The notes under the pieces are model-generated. The model made no database searches and was not told the DNA's origin. It worked only from the letters and a program-made list of their open reading frames with translations. From positions 806,001 through 870,000 of the forward strand of contig JACKJB010000001.1 in assembly GCA_020638155.1 (NCBI GenBank): a stretch of DNA of 64,000 nt, written 5' to 3'. Shown here piece by piece: positions 47,014 through 56,369 of this stretch (position 1 is its first letter; each line of letters starts with the position of its first letter). Source of the stretch: Rhodospirillales bacterium (GTDB lineage: Bacteria; Pseudomonadota; Alphaproteobacteria; Micavibrionales; Micavibrionaceae). A program made the translations under genes and the position numbers.

Positions 47014-49443
47014 GTGGATAGCATTGTAAGCGGGCAAGTCAACAGAATCTATAGGTTTGCAGTATTGAATAACTCCATTGAACAAAATACAGAGGCCGGA
47101 AAGCGATCGGCTTATGTGCCGGACAGATGGTGGGATAAGCTGTCCGGGCTGATTGCCGCGAATATCTATGGGTTTTATAAGCGCCCGAGAAAGCTAAGGC
47201 TTTTCCGTGGAGGCAGCACGTGGGGCAACCGGGTTGCGCTATTCCTGATTATTGCCGGGATGATCAGCGGTTTTTCAACCTATGCAGCCCTGACGGCGAC
47301 GCCGCCTTTCGGGGATGATCCGGATACAGTGATCTGGCTGCTGAATTTGGATCTGATTATCCTGATGTTGCTGACGATCCTGGTGGCGCGGCGCATTGTC
47401 GGGTTGTGGAGCGGGCGCCGCAGGGGTATTGCCGGCTCGCGGCTTCATGTGCGGCTGGTGCTGATTTTTAGTATTCTTGCGGCGACGCCGGCAATTATCA
47501 TGACGGTCTTCTCCGCGTTCTTCCTGCATTTCGGGATTCAGAGCTGGTTCAGCGACCGGGTCAGCACGGCGGTTAATAACGCGCAGGCCGTTGCCGAAGC
47601 GTATCTTGAAGAGCACCAGCAGGTGATTAAGGCCGATACGCTGGCGATGGCCAATGATATTGATCGCCAGACTTTGCTGCTGTCGGCGAATGCCGAAATG
47701 TTTGACCGGGTCCTGCAAACTCAGTCCTTGCTGCGGAACTTGTCCGAAGCGGTGGTGTTCGACCATAGCGGCCGCGTGATGGCGAGTTCGGGCCTGACTT
47801 TTACGCTGGCCTTTGAAGCGCTGCCGGCCTATGCCCTGAGCCGGGCGGCGGAGGGGGAAGTCGTTGTGATGACCGGGGGCAGCGATGACCGGGTGCGGGC
47901 GCTTGTGAAGCTTGGCGGTTTTACGGACACCTATCTTTTCGTCGGGCGAATGGTTGACCCGGTTGTGCTCGGTAACCTGAAAGATGCGCGGGAAGCTGTG
48001 GAAGCTTATGCGCAGCTGGAAGGGCACAGATCTGACTTGCTGCTGACCTTTACATTGATTTTCTTTGTGGTGGCGCTGCTTCTGTTGCTGGCGGCGGTGT
48101 GGTTCGGGCTGATTTTCTCCCGCCAGTTGATCGTGCCGATCAGTTCCCTGATTTCCGCCGCAGACCGCGTACGGGGCGGTGATTTGACGGCAAGGGTGCC
48201 GGAATTCGACCGCCGGGACGAATTTGACGTGCTGGCCCGCGCCTTTAACCGGATGACCAGCCAGATTGAAGAGCAGCGCGATGAGCTGGTCATGGCGAAC
48301 CGCCAGCTCGATCACAGGCGGCGCTTTACGGAGACCGTTCTGGCCGGGGTGTCTTCGGGTATTCTCGGGGTTGATGAGCAGGGCAGGATCACCCTTGCGA
48401 ACTCGTCAGCGGCGGAACTGTTTGAATTGGAAGAAAGTGATCTGGTAGGCAAACGGGTAGGCCAGGTTATTCCCGATCTGGATGACCTGCTGGCGCAGGC
48501 GCATAGCAAGCCGGATAAAATCTCGCAGGCGGAGCTGCCTTACCGTTTGCATGACGACAGTAAGAGGGTCCTGCTTGTGCGGATCGCGATTGAGATGATC
48601 GGTGAAGAAGATAAGGGCGCGGTCCTGACGTTTGATGATATTACGGAGCTTCTGTCGGCACAGCGCAAAGCGGCGTGGGCGGATGTGGCGCGGCGGATCG
48701 CGCACGAGATCAAAAACCCGCTGACCCCTATCCAGCTTTCGGCGGAGCGGCTGAAGCGCAAATATCTCTCACAGATCAGTGTCGATCAGGAGATATTCTC
48801 CCAATGTACCGATACGATCATCCATCATGTCGGTGATATCGGGCGAATGGTTAATGAGTTTTCCGCATTTGCCCGGATGCCGGAACCGGTCATGCATACC
48901 GAGGATCTGACAAGCCAGTTGCGCGACACGCTGATCCTGCAGCAGCAGGCGCACTCTGATATCCGCTTTGAAATGGAAGGGCTGGAAAAGGACGCTGTTA
49001 CTGTAACGGCTTATATCGACTCCCAGCAAATCCGGCAAGCGGTTACGAATATCATGCAGAATGCGATCGATTCCATTCATTCCCGCTGTGGACAGGAGAA
49101 AGCGCTGGGCGAGGATGTTGTTCCGGGCCGGATCAATGTCTTGCTGCGCGAGCGTCCGGAGAACGGGGAGATCCTGATCTGCGTCATGGATAACGGGCTG
49201 GGCCTGCCTAAGGATGAAGATCCGTCCGGCTTGACAGAACCTTATGTAACCCATAAGGAAAAGGGGACCGGGCTGGGGCTGGCGATTGTCAAAAAAATCA
49301 TGGAAGACCATCAGGGACGAATTGTGATCGGTACGCCTGAATGGCTTAGGAATACCGCAGGATGGCAGAATCTTGGCGGAGCAACGGTTACTTTGGTCTT
49401 GCCGCCGCCTGTGATAGAACAAAAAGACGCCGCAAATTCCTGA
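47014..49443 (+). CDS. ntrY: Nitrogen-regulation sensor histidine kinase NtrY
   Basis: 809 aa from GTG 47014; GTG 47116 is a possible later start, and the 33 nt gap to the divergent ispDF start makes it worth considering. Four membrane helices surround a periplasmic sensor region (about residues 165-345). HAMP (SRQLIVPISSLISAADRVRG), a PAS domain, the H-box RRIAHEIKNPLTPIQLSAER and the ATPase boxes (NIMQNAID, DNGLGLPKD, GTGLGLAIVKKIM) follow in order. The partner is the adjacent ntrX. The ntrBC pair and dusB that often precede it in alphaproteobacteria are absent here. Confidence 0.94.
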   Translation: MDSIVSGQVNRIYRFAVLNNSIEQNTEAGKRSAYVPDRWWDKLSGLIAANIYGFYKRPRKLRLFRGGSTWGNRVALFLIIAGMISGFSTYAALTATPPFGDDPDTVIWLLNLDLIILMLLTILVARRIVGLWSGRRRGIAGSRLHVRLVLIFSILAATPAIIMTVFSAFFLHFGIQSWFSDRVSTAVNNAQAVAEAYLEEHQQVIKADTLAMANDIDRQTLLLSANAEMFDRVLQTQSLLRNLSEAVVFDHSGRVMASSGLTFTLAFEALPAYALSRAAEGEVVVMTGGSDDRVRALVKLGGFTDTYLFVGRMVDPVVLGNLKDAREAVEAYAQLEGHRSDLLLTFTLIFFVVALLLLLAAVWFGLIFSRQLIVPISSLISAADRVRGGDLTARVPEFDRRDEFDVLARAFNRMTSQIEEQRDELVMANRQLDHRRRFTETVLAGVSSGILGVDEQGRITLANSSAAELFELEESDLVGKRVGQVIPDLDDLLAQAHSKPDKISQAELPYRLHDDSKRVLLVRIAIEMIGEEDKGAVLTFDDITELLSAQRKAAWADVARRIAHEIKNPLTPIQLSAERLKRKYLSQISVDQEIFSQCTDTIIHHVGDIGRMVNEFSAFARMPEPVMHTEDLTSQLRDTLILQQQAHSDIRFEMEGLEKDAVTVTAYIDSQQIRQAVTNIMQNAIDSIHSRCGQEKALGEDVVPGRINVLLRERPENGEILICVMDNGLGLPKDEDPSGLTEPYVTHKEKGTGLGLAIVKKIMEDHQGRIVIGTPEWLRNTAGWQNLGGATVTLVLPPPVIEQKDAANS

Positions 49444-49464
49444 TGGCTTAGTGTGTAGAAGAGT

Positions 49465-50886
49465 ATGGCTGCAGATATTTTAATTATTGACGATGAATCC
49501 GATATTCGGGGCCTGATTAAGGGCATCCTGGAGGATGAGGGTTATGCCGCGCGTGAGGCCGGCAGCGACCGCGAGGCCTATGCGCTGCTGGAGAAAAAGG
49601 CGCCGGACCTTGCTATTCTGGATATCTGGCTGCAGGGCAGCGCGGATGACGGGCTGCAAATCCTTGAAAAAGCTAAAGAGATGTATCCCGCATTGCCGGT
49701 TATTATGATTAGCGGGCACGGGACGATTGAAACGGCTGTCAGCGCGATCAAGCAGGGCGCTTATGATTTTATCGAAAAGCCGTTTAAATCAGACCGTCTG
49801 CTGCTGATGATCGAGCGCGCGCTGGAAACGGCGAAGCTGCGCCGGGAGAACCAGAGCTTGCGCACGAAAGTGCAGGGGACATCCGATCTGGTTGGCGAGT
49901 CGGCGGCGATGAACGGTATGCGTCAGACCCTGCTGCGCGTGGCGCAGACTAACAGCCGCGTCCTGATTACCGGGGAGCCGGGTACGGGCAAAGAGCTGGC
50001 GGCGCGTTTTATTCACCGTAATTCACAGCGTACTGAAGGGCCTTTTACCGCGCTGAACTGCGCCATCCTGCGGCCTGAGCGGCTGGAGGTCGAGCTGTTC
50101 GGCTCGGAGCATGGTGTGATGGGTGAGCCTGCAAAGACCGGGGTGCTGGAACAGGCGAACGGCGGAACGTTGCTGCTCGATGAAGTGTCCGATATGCCTC
50201 TGGAAACCCAGGGCAAGATTGTCCGTGTGTTGCAGGACCAGCGTTTCCAGCGTGTCGGCGGACAGGATGAAATCGAGGTGGATGTCCGGATTATGGCTTC
50301 GACCAACCGTGACCTGCAAAAAGCCATGGAAGACGGCGATTTTCGGCAGGACTTATTTTACCGCCTGAATGTGGTGCCGATTGAATTGCCGCCGCTGCGT
50401 GACCGGCTTCAGGATATCGAAGCATTGACGGCTTATTTCAGCGAACAATATTCCAACCAGACTGGACAGCCGCCCTGCAGCTTTGATCCGGCCACAATCG
50501 CGCGGATGCAGGCTTATGAGTGGCCGGGCAATGTGCGGCAGCTTAAGAATGTTGTGGAATGGTGCATGATTATGCGCGCCGCCAACGATGAGAGTATCAA
50601 GCCGTCGCAATTGCCGCCTGAGGTGACGTTGCAGGGGGATGCCGCGCAAAGCCGCCCGAAAGATACGGGGGATGATCTTGTGCTGATGCCGTTGCGGGAA
50701 GCGCGGGAGGCATTTGAGAAAAAATATCTGATGTCGCAGATCAAGCGCTTTGGCGGGAATATTTCCAAGACGGCGGATTTTGTCGGGATGGAGCGGTCCG
50801 CATTGCACCGCAAAATGAAACAGCTTGGCATTTCCACCGTAACGAAGCACAATGACAGCGACGAAATAACTTCTAAACAAGCCTAG
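49465..50886 (+). CDS. ntrX: Response regulator NtrX
   Basis: 473 aa: receiver domain (phosphoacceptor Asp53 in LAILDIWLQG, Lys in FIEKPFK), AAA+ domain (Walker A GEPGTGKE; Walker B GGTLLLDEV; R-finger region FRQDLFYRLNVVPIELPPLR), and a C-terminal Fis helix-turn-helix (NISKTADFVGMERSALHRKM). Where sigma-54 activators have GAFTGA, this protein reads SEHGVMGEPAKTG, so it probably cannot remodel sigma-54 holoenzyme, as noted for other alphaproteobacterial NtrX proteins. It starts 21 nt after ntrY. Confidence 0.94.
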   Translation: MAADILIIDDESDIRGLIKGILEDEGYAAREAGSDREAYALLEKKAPDLAILDIWLQGSADDGLQILEKAKEMYPALPVIMISGHGTIETAVSAIKQGAYDFIEKPFKSDRLLLMIERALETAKLRRENQSLRTKVQGTSDLVGESAAMNGMRQTLLRVAQTNSRVLITGEPGTGKELAARFIHRNSQRTEGPFTALNCAILRPERLEVELFGSEHGVMGEPAKTGVLEQANGGTLLLDEVSDMPLETQGKIVRVLQDQRFQRVGGQDEIEVDVRIMASTNRDLQKAMEDGDFRQDLFYRLNVVPIELPPLRDRLQDIEALTAYFSEQYSNQTGQPPCSFDPATIARMQAYEWPGNVRQLKNVVEWCMIMRAANDESIKPSQLPPEVTLQGDAAQSRPKDTGDDLVLMPLREAREAFEKKYLMSQIKRFGGNISKTADFVGMERSALHRKMKQLGISTVTKHNDSDEITSKQA

Positions 50887-50899
50887 AGGCCTTTTTATC

Positions 50900-52276
50900 A
50901 TGCGTGTAATCATCTGTGGAGCTGGACAGGTCGGCTATAGCATTGCCGCGTACCTTGCCCGCGAAGAAAACGATGTGACGGTTATCGACCATAACCCGAT
51001 GCTGGTGGCCCAGATTAATGACGAGCTTGATGTCAACGGGATTGTCGGCCATGCCTCCAGCCCGGATGTCCTGGAGCAGGCAGGGGCGACTGAGTGCGAC
51101 CTGATTATCGCGGTGACGCATGTGGATGAAGTGAATATGGTTGCCTGCCAGGTGGCCCATTCGCTGTTTAACGTGCCGAAGAAAATTGCCCGTGTCCGGG
51201 CGCAATCTTATCTCGAACCGGCCTGGGCGAACCTGTTCAGCCGGGCGCATATGCCGATTGATGCGATTATCTCGCCGGAAGTTGAGCTGGCGCAGGCGAT
51301 TACGCAGCGTCTTAGCATTCCGGGCACGACTAATGTGATTTCGCTGGCCGAAGACCGGGTGCATCTGGCCGGAGTGATCTGTAACGATAACTGCCCGGTG
51401 ATTAACACGATGATCGGGCAGCTTCCCGCGCTTTTCCCCGACCTGCCGCTTGAAATTGTGCTGATCCTGCGCGGGCATAAAATCCTGATCCCCGAAGACA
51501 CGGACCAGCTTTTGCCAAATGACGAAGTGTATTTCTTTACCGATACCGAGCATTTGCGGCGGGCTATGGCCGCGTTCGGTCACGAAGAAACAAAGGCACG
51601 CCACATCTGTATCCTGGGGGGCGGCAATATCGGGCTGTACCTGGCGCAATTGCTGCAGGAACAGCAGGGTATCCAGATGAAAGTGATCGAGCGCGATTCT
51701 GGGCGGGCACAGAAGCTGAGCGAAGATTTGCACCGTGATGTGATCGTTATTAATGGAGACGGGTTACAGCATGACATTCTTTCGGAAGCCAATATTGCCG
51801 AAACGGAAACTTTGATTGCTGTGACGGATGATGACGAGACCAATATTCTTGGCTCTCTGCTGGCTAAACAATATGGCTGTAAGCGGGTGATTACGCTGAT
51901 TAACAAGCCGACTTATACGACTCTGGTGACGTCCCTTGGGATCGATACGGTTGTATCCCCCCGGGCATCGACGGTTTCGACGATCATGCAAAATGTGCGC
52001 CGAGGCCGGGTAAAGGCTGTTCATACGCTGCGTGACGGCGTTGCCGAAGTGATCGAGGCGGAAGTCTCGGAAACGTCCGGTTTGGCGAATAAGGCTTTGG
52101 GCGAGCTTGACCTGCCTGATGATATCGTGGTGGGCGCTATTGTCCGTAAAGACGAGTTGATGACCCTTGCGGACTCGCAAATGATCTTGCCGGGGGATCA
52201 TATTATCATCCTGGCCAAAGCCGGGCATGCCCGGGAGGTCGAGCAGTTGTTTACCGTCCAGGTCGATCTGTTTTAA
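50900..52276 (+). CDS. trkA: Trk potassium uptake regulatory protein TrkA
   Basis: Cytosolic NAD-binding gating subunit for TrkH-type potassium channels, 458 aa with two RCK halves. MRVIICGAGQVGYSIAAYLA and HICILGGGNIGLYLAQLL are the two Rossmann motifs; each half ends with a TrkA-C domain. ntrYX-trkA is conserved order in alphaproteobacteria. The channel subunit is not in the window. Confidence 0.95.
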   Translation: MRVIICGAGQVGYSIAAYLAREENDVTVIDHNPMLVAQINDELDVNGIVGHASSPDVLEQAGATECDLIIAVTHVDEVNMVACQVAHSLFNVPKKIARVRAQSYLEPAWANLFSRAHMPIDAIISPEVELAQAITQRLSIPGTTNVISLAEDRVHLAGVICNDNCPVINTMIGQLPALFPDLPLEIVLILRGHKILIPEDTDQLLPNDEVYFFTDTEHLRRAMAAFGHEETKARHICILGGGNIGLYLAQLLQEQQGIQMKVIERDSGRAQKLSEDLHRDVIVINGDGLQHDILSEANIAETETLIAVTDDDETNILGSLLAKQYGCKRVITLINKPTYTTLVTSLGIDTVVSPRASTVSTIMQNVRRGRVKAVHTLRDGVAEVIEAEVSETSGLANKALGELDLPDDIVVGAIVRKDELMTLADSQMILPGDHIIILAKAGHAREVEQLFTVQVDLF

Positions 52277-52298
52277 CGCTTAGAAGGAACCTTGTCCC

Positions 52299-53180
52299 AT
52301 GCCCCGATATGCTTATGTGAATGGCGCGTATCTCCCTCATAAAAATGCGGCGGTCCATATTGAAGACCGTGGGTTCCAGCTCGCAGATGGTGTGTATGAA
52401 GTGATCGCCTGCATTCACGGACATTTAGCGGATGAGCGGGGGCATATGGACCGGTTGGAACGGTCGCTGGCGGAACTGGATATGCCAATGCCGATGGATC
52501 GGCAGACCATGGCGATTATTATGCGGGAGCTATTGCGCCGGAACCGTACGCAAAATGCCAATGTTTACATTCAGGTGACCCGCGGAGCGGCCAAGCGTGA
52601 CTTTCCTTATCCGTCCAAAGATTTGCAGCAATCGGTCGTGATGACGACATGGTCGTTCAATTACGATAACCAGCCTAAGATGGAAAAGGGCGTGAAAGCG
52701 GTGACGGTTCCTGATATTCGCTGGAAACGCCGGGATATCAAAACGACGGCGCTGATCGCGCAGGTCATGGCCAAGCAGAAAGCCGTCGAACAGGACGCCT
52801 ATGAAGCCTGGATGGTTGATGATGACGGGTTTGTTACCGAGGGGGCTTCGAGCAATGCCTGGATCGTGACCAAAGACGGGACGCTTGTTACCCGTAAGGC
52901 GACGACGGATATTTTACGCGGGGTGACACGTACGGCCCTTGATGCAATCCGGCAGGAGCTGCAGATCAAGATGGAAGAGCGCAGCTTTACCCCGCAGGAA
53001 GCTTACGAGGCGGAAGAAGCCTTTAACAGCAGTGCCGTTGCGCTGGTAACGCCGATTGTCGAGATTGACGGCCATAAGATTGGCAACGGTAAACCGGGCA
53101 AGGTAACGCTGCGGTTATATGAGGAGTACAGGGCGTACGTCGATGGGCTGCGCGGGGAACAGATTGGCTGGAAGGCATAG
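52299..53180 (+). CDS. dat: D-amino-acid aminotransferase (class IV PLP enzyme)
   Basis: 293 aa. The N-terminal YVNGAYLPHKNAAVHIEDRG and LADGVYEVI are typical of D-alanine aminotransferase. Lys148 (RRDIKTTALI) is the PLP lysine, and the cofactor phosphate loop is VTEGASSNAWIV. Class IV enzymes also include branched-chain aminotransferase and aminodeoxychorismate lyase; the position between trkA and hfq matches alphaproteobacterial genes annotated as D-amino-acid transaminases. AGAAGGA lies 9 nt before the ATG. Confidence 0.88.
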   Translation: MPRYAYVNGAYLPHKNAAVHIEDRGFQLADGVYEVIACIHGHLADERGHMDRLERSLAELDMPMPMDRQTMAIIMRELLRRNRTQNANVYIQVTRGAAKRDFPYPSKDLQQSVVMTTWSFNYDNQPKMEKGVKAVTVPDIRWKRRDIKTTALIAQVMAKQKAVEQDAYEAWMVDDDGFVTEGASSNAWIVTKDGTLVTRKATTDILRGVTRTALDAIRQELQIKMEERSFTPQEAYEAEEAFNSSAVALVTPIVEIDGHKIGNGKPGKVTLRLYEEYRAYVDGLRGEQIGWKA

Positions 53181-53184
53181 GGAT

Positions 53185-53847
53185 ATGATACAGCAACCTA
53201 AGGCAGTTTTCTTTGATTGGGACGGGACGCTTGTGGATACGCTGCCGTGGCTTTTAACGGCGCATAACCATGTCCGCAGTGCGCTTGGCTACGAGCCGTG
53301 GACGGCGGAAGAGTTCAAAAAGATTATCCGCTATTCTTCCCGCGAGCTGTACGGCCAGCTTTACGGCGAGCAGGAGAGCAGGGCGCATGACCTGCTGACA
53401 GCCTATATGGAAGCACATCATCTTGATAATCTCCATGTTCTGGCCGATGTGCGGCCAATGCTTGAATATCTGAACGATATGGGGATTCCCACGGGGATCG
53501 TCAGTAACAAGCGGCATTCTTTCCTGATCCGGGAAGTTTCGCATCTGGGATGGGATCCGCTGTTCAGGATATTGATCGGTGCCGGGTTTACGAAAAAGGA
53601 TAAGCCTGCGGCGGAACCTTTGCTGAAGGCGCTTGAAAGTTGTGATCTGCAGCCGGGTGCGGATATCTGGTATATCGGCGATTCAGAAACGGATATGTTA
53701 ACGGCGCAGGCGGCAGGATGCAGCGCCGCTTTGATCCGTCATCATCATGACAATGAACATTTGATCGAGACATATTCCCCCACATATGTTCTGGATAATT
53801 GTGGAGATCTGCTGAATCTGTTGAGAAAATCGGTCCTTGCGGCGTAG
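53185..53847 (+). CDS. HAD-superfamily phosphatase, phosphoglycolate phosphatase-like
   Basis: 220 aa from ATG 53185, 4 nt after the aminotransferase stop. HAD motif I is FFDWDGTLVDTLPW, motif II VSNKRHSF, motif III Lys in KKDKPAAEPLL, and motif IV WYIGDSETDMLTAQAAG. An alpha-helical cap follows motif I. The substrate cannot be inferred; phosphoglycolate is only the nearest family label. Confidence 0.85.
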   Translation: MIQQPKAVFFDWDGTLVDTLPWLLTAHNHVRSALGYEPWTAEEFKKIIRYSSRELYGQLYGEQESRAHDLLTAYMEAHHLDNLHVLADVRPMLEYLNDMGIPTGIVSNKRHSFLIREVSHLGWDPLFRILIGAGFTKKDKPAAEPLLKALESCDLQPGADIWYIGDSETDMLTAQAAGCSAALIRHHHDNEHLIETYSPTYVLDNCGDLLNLLRKSVLAA

Positions 53848-53923
53848 AAAAATGTTGTATTCTGTGGCCAAGGGTATTAAAAGAGGCCCCATAAAATAAC
53901 AAGCCAACATAAAAGGGCAGATA

Positions 53924-54181
53924 ATGAGCGATAAAAACCAAAATGTTCAGGATGTATTTCTGAATAAAATCCGTAAGGAAAAGATGACCGTTACGGTATT
54001 CCTCGTAAACGGCGTTAAGCTTCAGGGTGTGGTAACGTGGTTCGATAATTTCAGCATGCTGCTGCGCCGCGATTCCCATATACAGCTGGTCTATAAGCAC
54101 GCGATTTCCACCATTATGCCGGGTGGTCCGCTGCAGCTTTATGATGCAGCAGAAGAGGGCGGCGAAGACAGCGCCGACTAA
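53924..54181 (+). CDS. hfq: RNA chaperone Hfq
   Basis: Hexameric Sm-like protein pairing small RNAs with mRNAs, 85 aa. FLNKIRKEKMTVTVFLVNGV and LQGVVTWFDNFSMLLRRDSH form the Sm1 motif; QLVYKHAISTIMP is Sm2. A short acidic tail (EEGGEDSAD) ends at TAA 54179-54181. The frame continues open directly after that stop into hflX. Confidence 0.97.
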   Translation: MSDKNQNVQDVFLNKIRKEKMTVTVFLVNGVKLQGVVTWFDNFSMLLRRDSHIQLVYKHAISTIMPGGPLQLYDAAEEGGEDSAD

Positions 54182-54184
54182 ATT

Positions 54185-55567
54185 CTGCCCTCCCGCGATG
54201 ACAAGGATAAGACGCCGCGTCCCGATCGTTTTTCGGGGACGGCGATTATTGTCCACCCGGAACGTACCGGGCCGCAAAGCGGGCAGACATCCCCTTTCCA
54301 GCAAACAATAGACGAACGGCTCGAAGAAGCCGCCGGGCTGGCGCGCGCAATTTCTCTTGAGGTGATCGAGATCCAGGTCGTCAATGTCGGGCGGCCTTCG
54401 CCCGGCTATTTGATCGGGAAGGGCAAGCGCGAAGAAATCGAAGAGCTGGTCGAGCTGACCGAACCGGATGTCGTGATCGTGAACCACAACCTTTCCCCGG
54501 TTCAGCAGCGCAACCTTGAGCGGCAATGGAACTGTAAGGTGATCGACCGGACAGGGCTGATCCTCGAAATCTTTGGCGCGCGCGCCACGACCAAGGAAGG
54601 GAAAATCCAGGTTGATCTGGCCGCCCTTGAATACCAGCGGTCCCGGCTGGTGCGGTCATGGACCCACCTGGAACGGCAGCGCGGCGGCGCGGGCTTTATG
54701 GGCGGGCCGGGGGAAACCCAGATCGAGATCGACCGGCGGATTATCGGCGATAAGATAGCCCGGCTGAAAAAAGACCTGGAGCAGGTACGCAAGAACCGTG
54801 ATTTGCAGCGCCGCAGCCGGGAGCAGGTGCCGTTCCCGATTGTTGCGCTTGTCGGCTATACGAATGCCGGGAAGTCCACGCTGTTTAACAAGATCACCGG
54901 GGCGAGCGTCTATGCCGAGGATTTACCGTTTGCGACACTGGACCCGACAATGCGCAAAGTTGAGTTGGCCAATGGGCAGGATGTGATCATGGCCGATACG
55001 GTCGGGTTTATTACCGATCTGCCGACGCACCTTGTCGCGGCGTTCCGGGCGACGCTGGAGCAGCTTCAATATGCCGATGTGATCCTGCATGTCCTCGATA
55101 TCTCCCTGCCGGATGCGCAGGCGCGCCGTCTTGAGGTCATTTCTATTCTGGACAGTCTTGGCATAGCTTATGAGCGGGATGAGCGGATTATAGAGGTCTG
55201 GAACAAGATCGACGCGCTGGATGACGATGACCGCGAGACTATACAGAATAAGGCAAAGCTGCACGATAATGTTGTCGCCGTGTCGGCGCTGAGCGGGGCG
55301 GGGACGGCTGACCTGCTGCATCTTGTCGGGCGTCATCTTGCGGCGTGCAAAACGGTGCAAGTATTTGATATTCCTGCCGCGGACGGGAAAACCTTGGCAT
55401 GGCTGCATGAACATGCCAATATACTGGACAAATCACCCCATGAGAGTGTTTTCAGGCTGACGGTCGAGATAGACCCGGCTGATCTGGGGCGCTTTATCGA
55501 TCGTTTTGGCTATGAGCCCGTGACGGAACAGCATGACGAAAAACAAGTTTATGACCGCTACTCTTAA
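54185..55567 (+). CDS. hflX: GTPase HflX, start codon unresolved
   Basis: Ribosome-associated GTPase that rescues stalled or stressed 70S ribosomes. The N-terminal domain has GKGKREEIEELV, VNHNLSPVQQRNLER, RTGLILEIFGARATTKEGK, and GGPGETQIEIDRR; the G domain has ALVGYTNAGKSTLFN, ADTVGFITDLP and NKID. The first canonical start in frame is GTG 54362 (401 aa), but the family's first strand (TAIIVHPERTG) and helix (RLEEAAGLARAISLEV) are encoded upstream of it. From 54182 to 54361 there is no ATG, GTG or TTG. CTG 54185 (460 aa) or ATT 54182 are candidate starts, 3 and 0 nt after the in-frame hfq stop. An indel error or read-through is also possible. Confidence 0.85.
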   Translation: MPSRDDKDKTPRPDRFSGTAIIVHPERTGPQSGQTSPFQQTIDERLEEAAGLARAISLEVIEIQVVNVGRPSPGYLIGKGKREEIEELVELTEPDVVIVNHNLSPVQQRNLERQWNCKVIDRTGLILEIFGARATTKEGKIQVDLAALEYQRSRLVRSWTHLERQRGGAGFMGGPGETQIEIDRRIIGDKIARLKKDLEQVRKNRDLQRRSREQVPFPIVALVGYTNAGKSTLFNKITGASVYAEDLPFATLDPTMRKVELANGQDVIMADTVGFITDLPTHLVAAFRATLEQLQYADVILHVLDISLPDAQARRLEVISILDSLGIAYERDERIIEVWNKIDALDDDDRETIQNKAKLHDNVVAVSALSGAGTADLLHLVGRHLAACKTVQVFDIPAADGKTLAWLHEHANILDKSPHESVFRLTVEIDPADLGRFIDRFGYEPVTEQHDEKQVYDRYS

Positions 55568-56369
55568 CCCGGAGATTGTTTCTGATACCTTGCGTGAATG
55601 CGCGCGGAAACATGTTCTTCCCTATTTTCGTAACCTCCAGGATGACCAGAAGGCTATCAAAAACGACGAGCGCAAAAGTGAGGTTTCGATTGCCGATCAT
55701 GAGTCGGAGGCTTTCCTGATTGAAAAGCTCACCGCCTTATTGCCCGGTTCCGTTGTTGTCGGGGAAGAGTCGGTTGAAGAAGATCCTGCCATTCTCCAGC
55801 TGCTGCAGGACGACAGCAACCTTGTCTGGGTGATTGACCCGGTTGACGGCACCAGTAACTTTATCAAGGGCAGTGAGACATTCTGCCTGATGGTCTCTCT
55901 TGTTGAAAACGGGGAAACCCAGATGGGCTGGATCTACGACCCCTGCAAAGACGAGATGGCGTTTGTCCGTAAAGGGCAGGGCGCTTTTATTGAGGGCAGG
56001 AAGATGGACGCGAACGCGTCCGGGGCCATACCGGAGAAGATGACCGGTTTTGCCCGCAGCAAATACGCCGGAAAAGACCGCGACGATCTGGCTGTAAAGA
56101 CTTTGCGTTGTGCCGGGCACGAATATCTGCGCATGGCGCAGGGGCAGGTCGATTTTATTGTCTATAACCATCTGAAGCCTTGGGATCACCTGGCCGGGGC
56201 TTTGATGGTCCAGGAGGCAGGGGGCGTTGTAAACAAGATCGACGGCAGCGCTTATACGCCCAAGGATCATGTCGGGACGCTGATTATCGCGCGCAATCCT
56301 GCAATCTGGAAGATGACGCAGGATCACGTTTCTAATGCTGTTTCTCAAAAAAGAGATATAAGACCCTGA
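55533..56369 (+). CDS. Inositol-monophosphatase-family phosphatase
   Basis: 278 aa. Metal-binding motifs are VVGEESVEED, WVIDPVDGTSNFIKG and KPWDHLAGALMVQEAGG. The family covers inositol monophosphatase, histidinol-phosphatase (HisN) and 3'-phosphoadenosine phosphatase (CysQ), and the exact substrate cannot be told. It overlaps the 3' end of hflX by 35 nt if ATG 55533 is used; ATG 55551 is an alternative. Confidence 0.85.
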   Translation: MTKNKFMTATLNPEIVSDTLRECARKHVLPYFRNLQDDQKAIKNDERKSEVSIADHESEAFLIEKLTALLPGSVVVGEESVEEDPAILQLLQDDSNLVWVIDPVDGTSNFIKGSETFCLMVSLVENGETQMGWIYDPCKDEMAFVRKGQGAFIEGRKMDANASGAIPEKMTGFARSKYAGKDRDDLAVKTLRCAGHEYLRMAQGQVDFIVYNHLKPWDHLAGALMVQEAGGVVNKIDGSAYTPKDHVGTLIIARNPAIWKMTQDHVSNAVSQKRDIRP

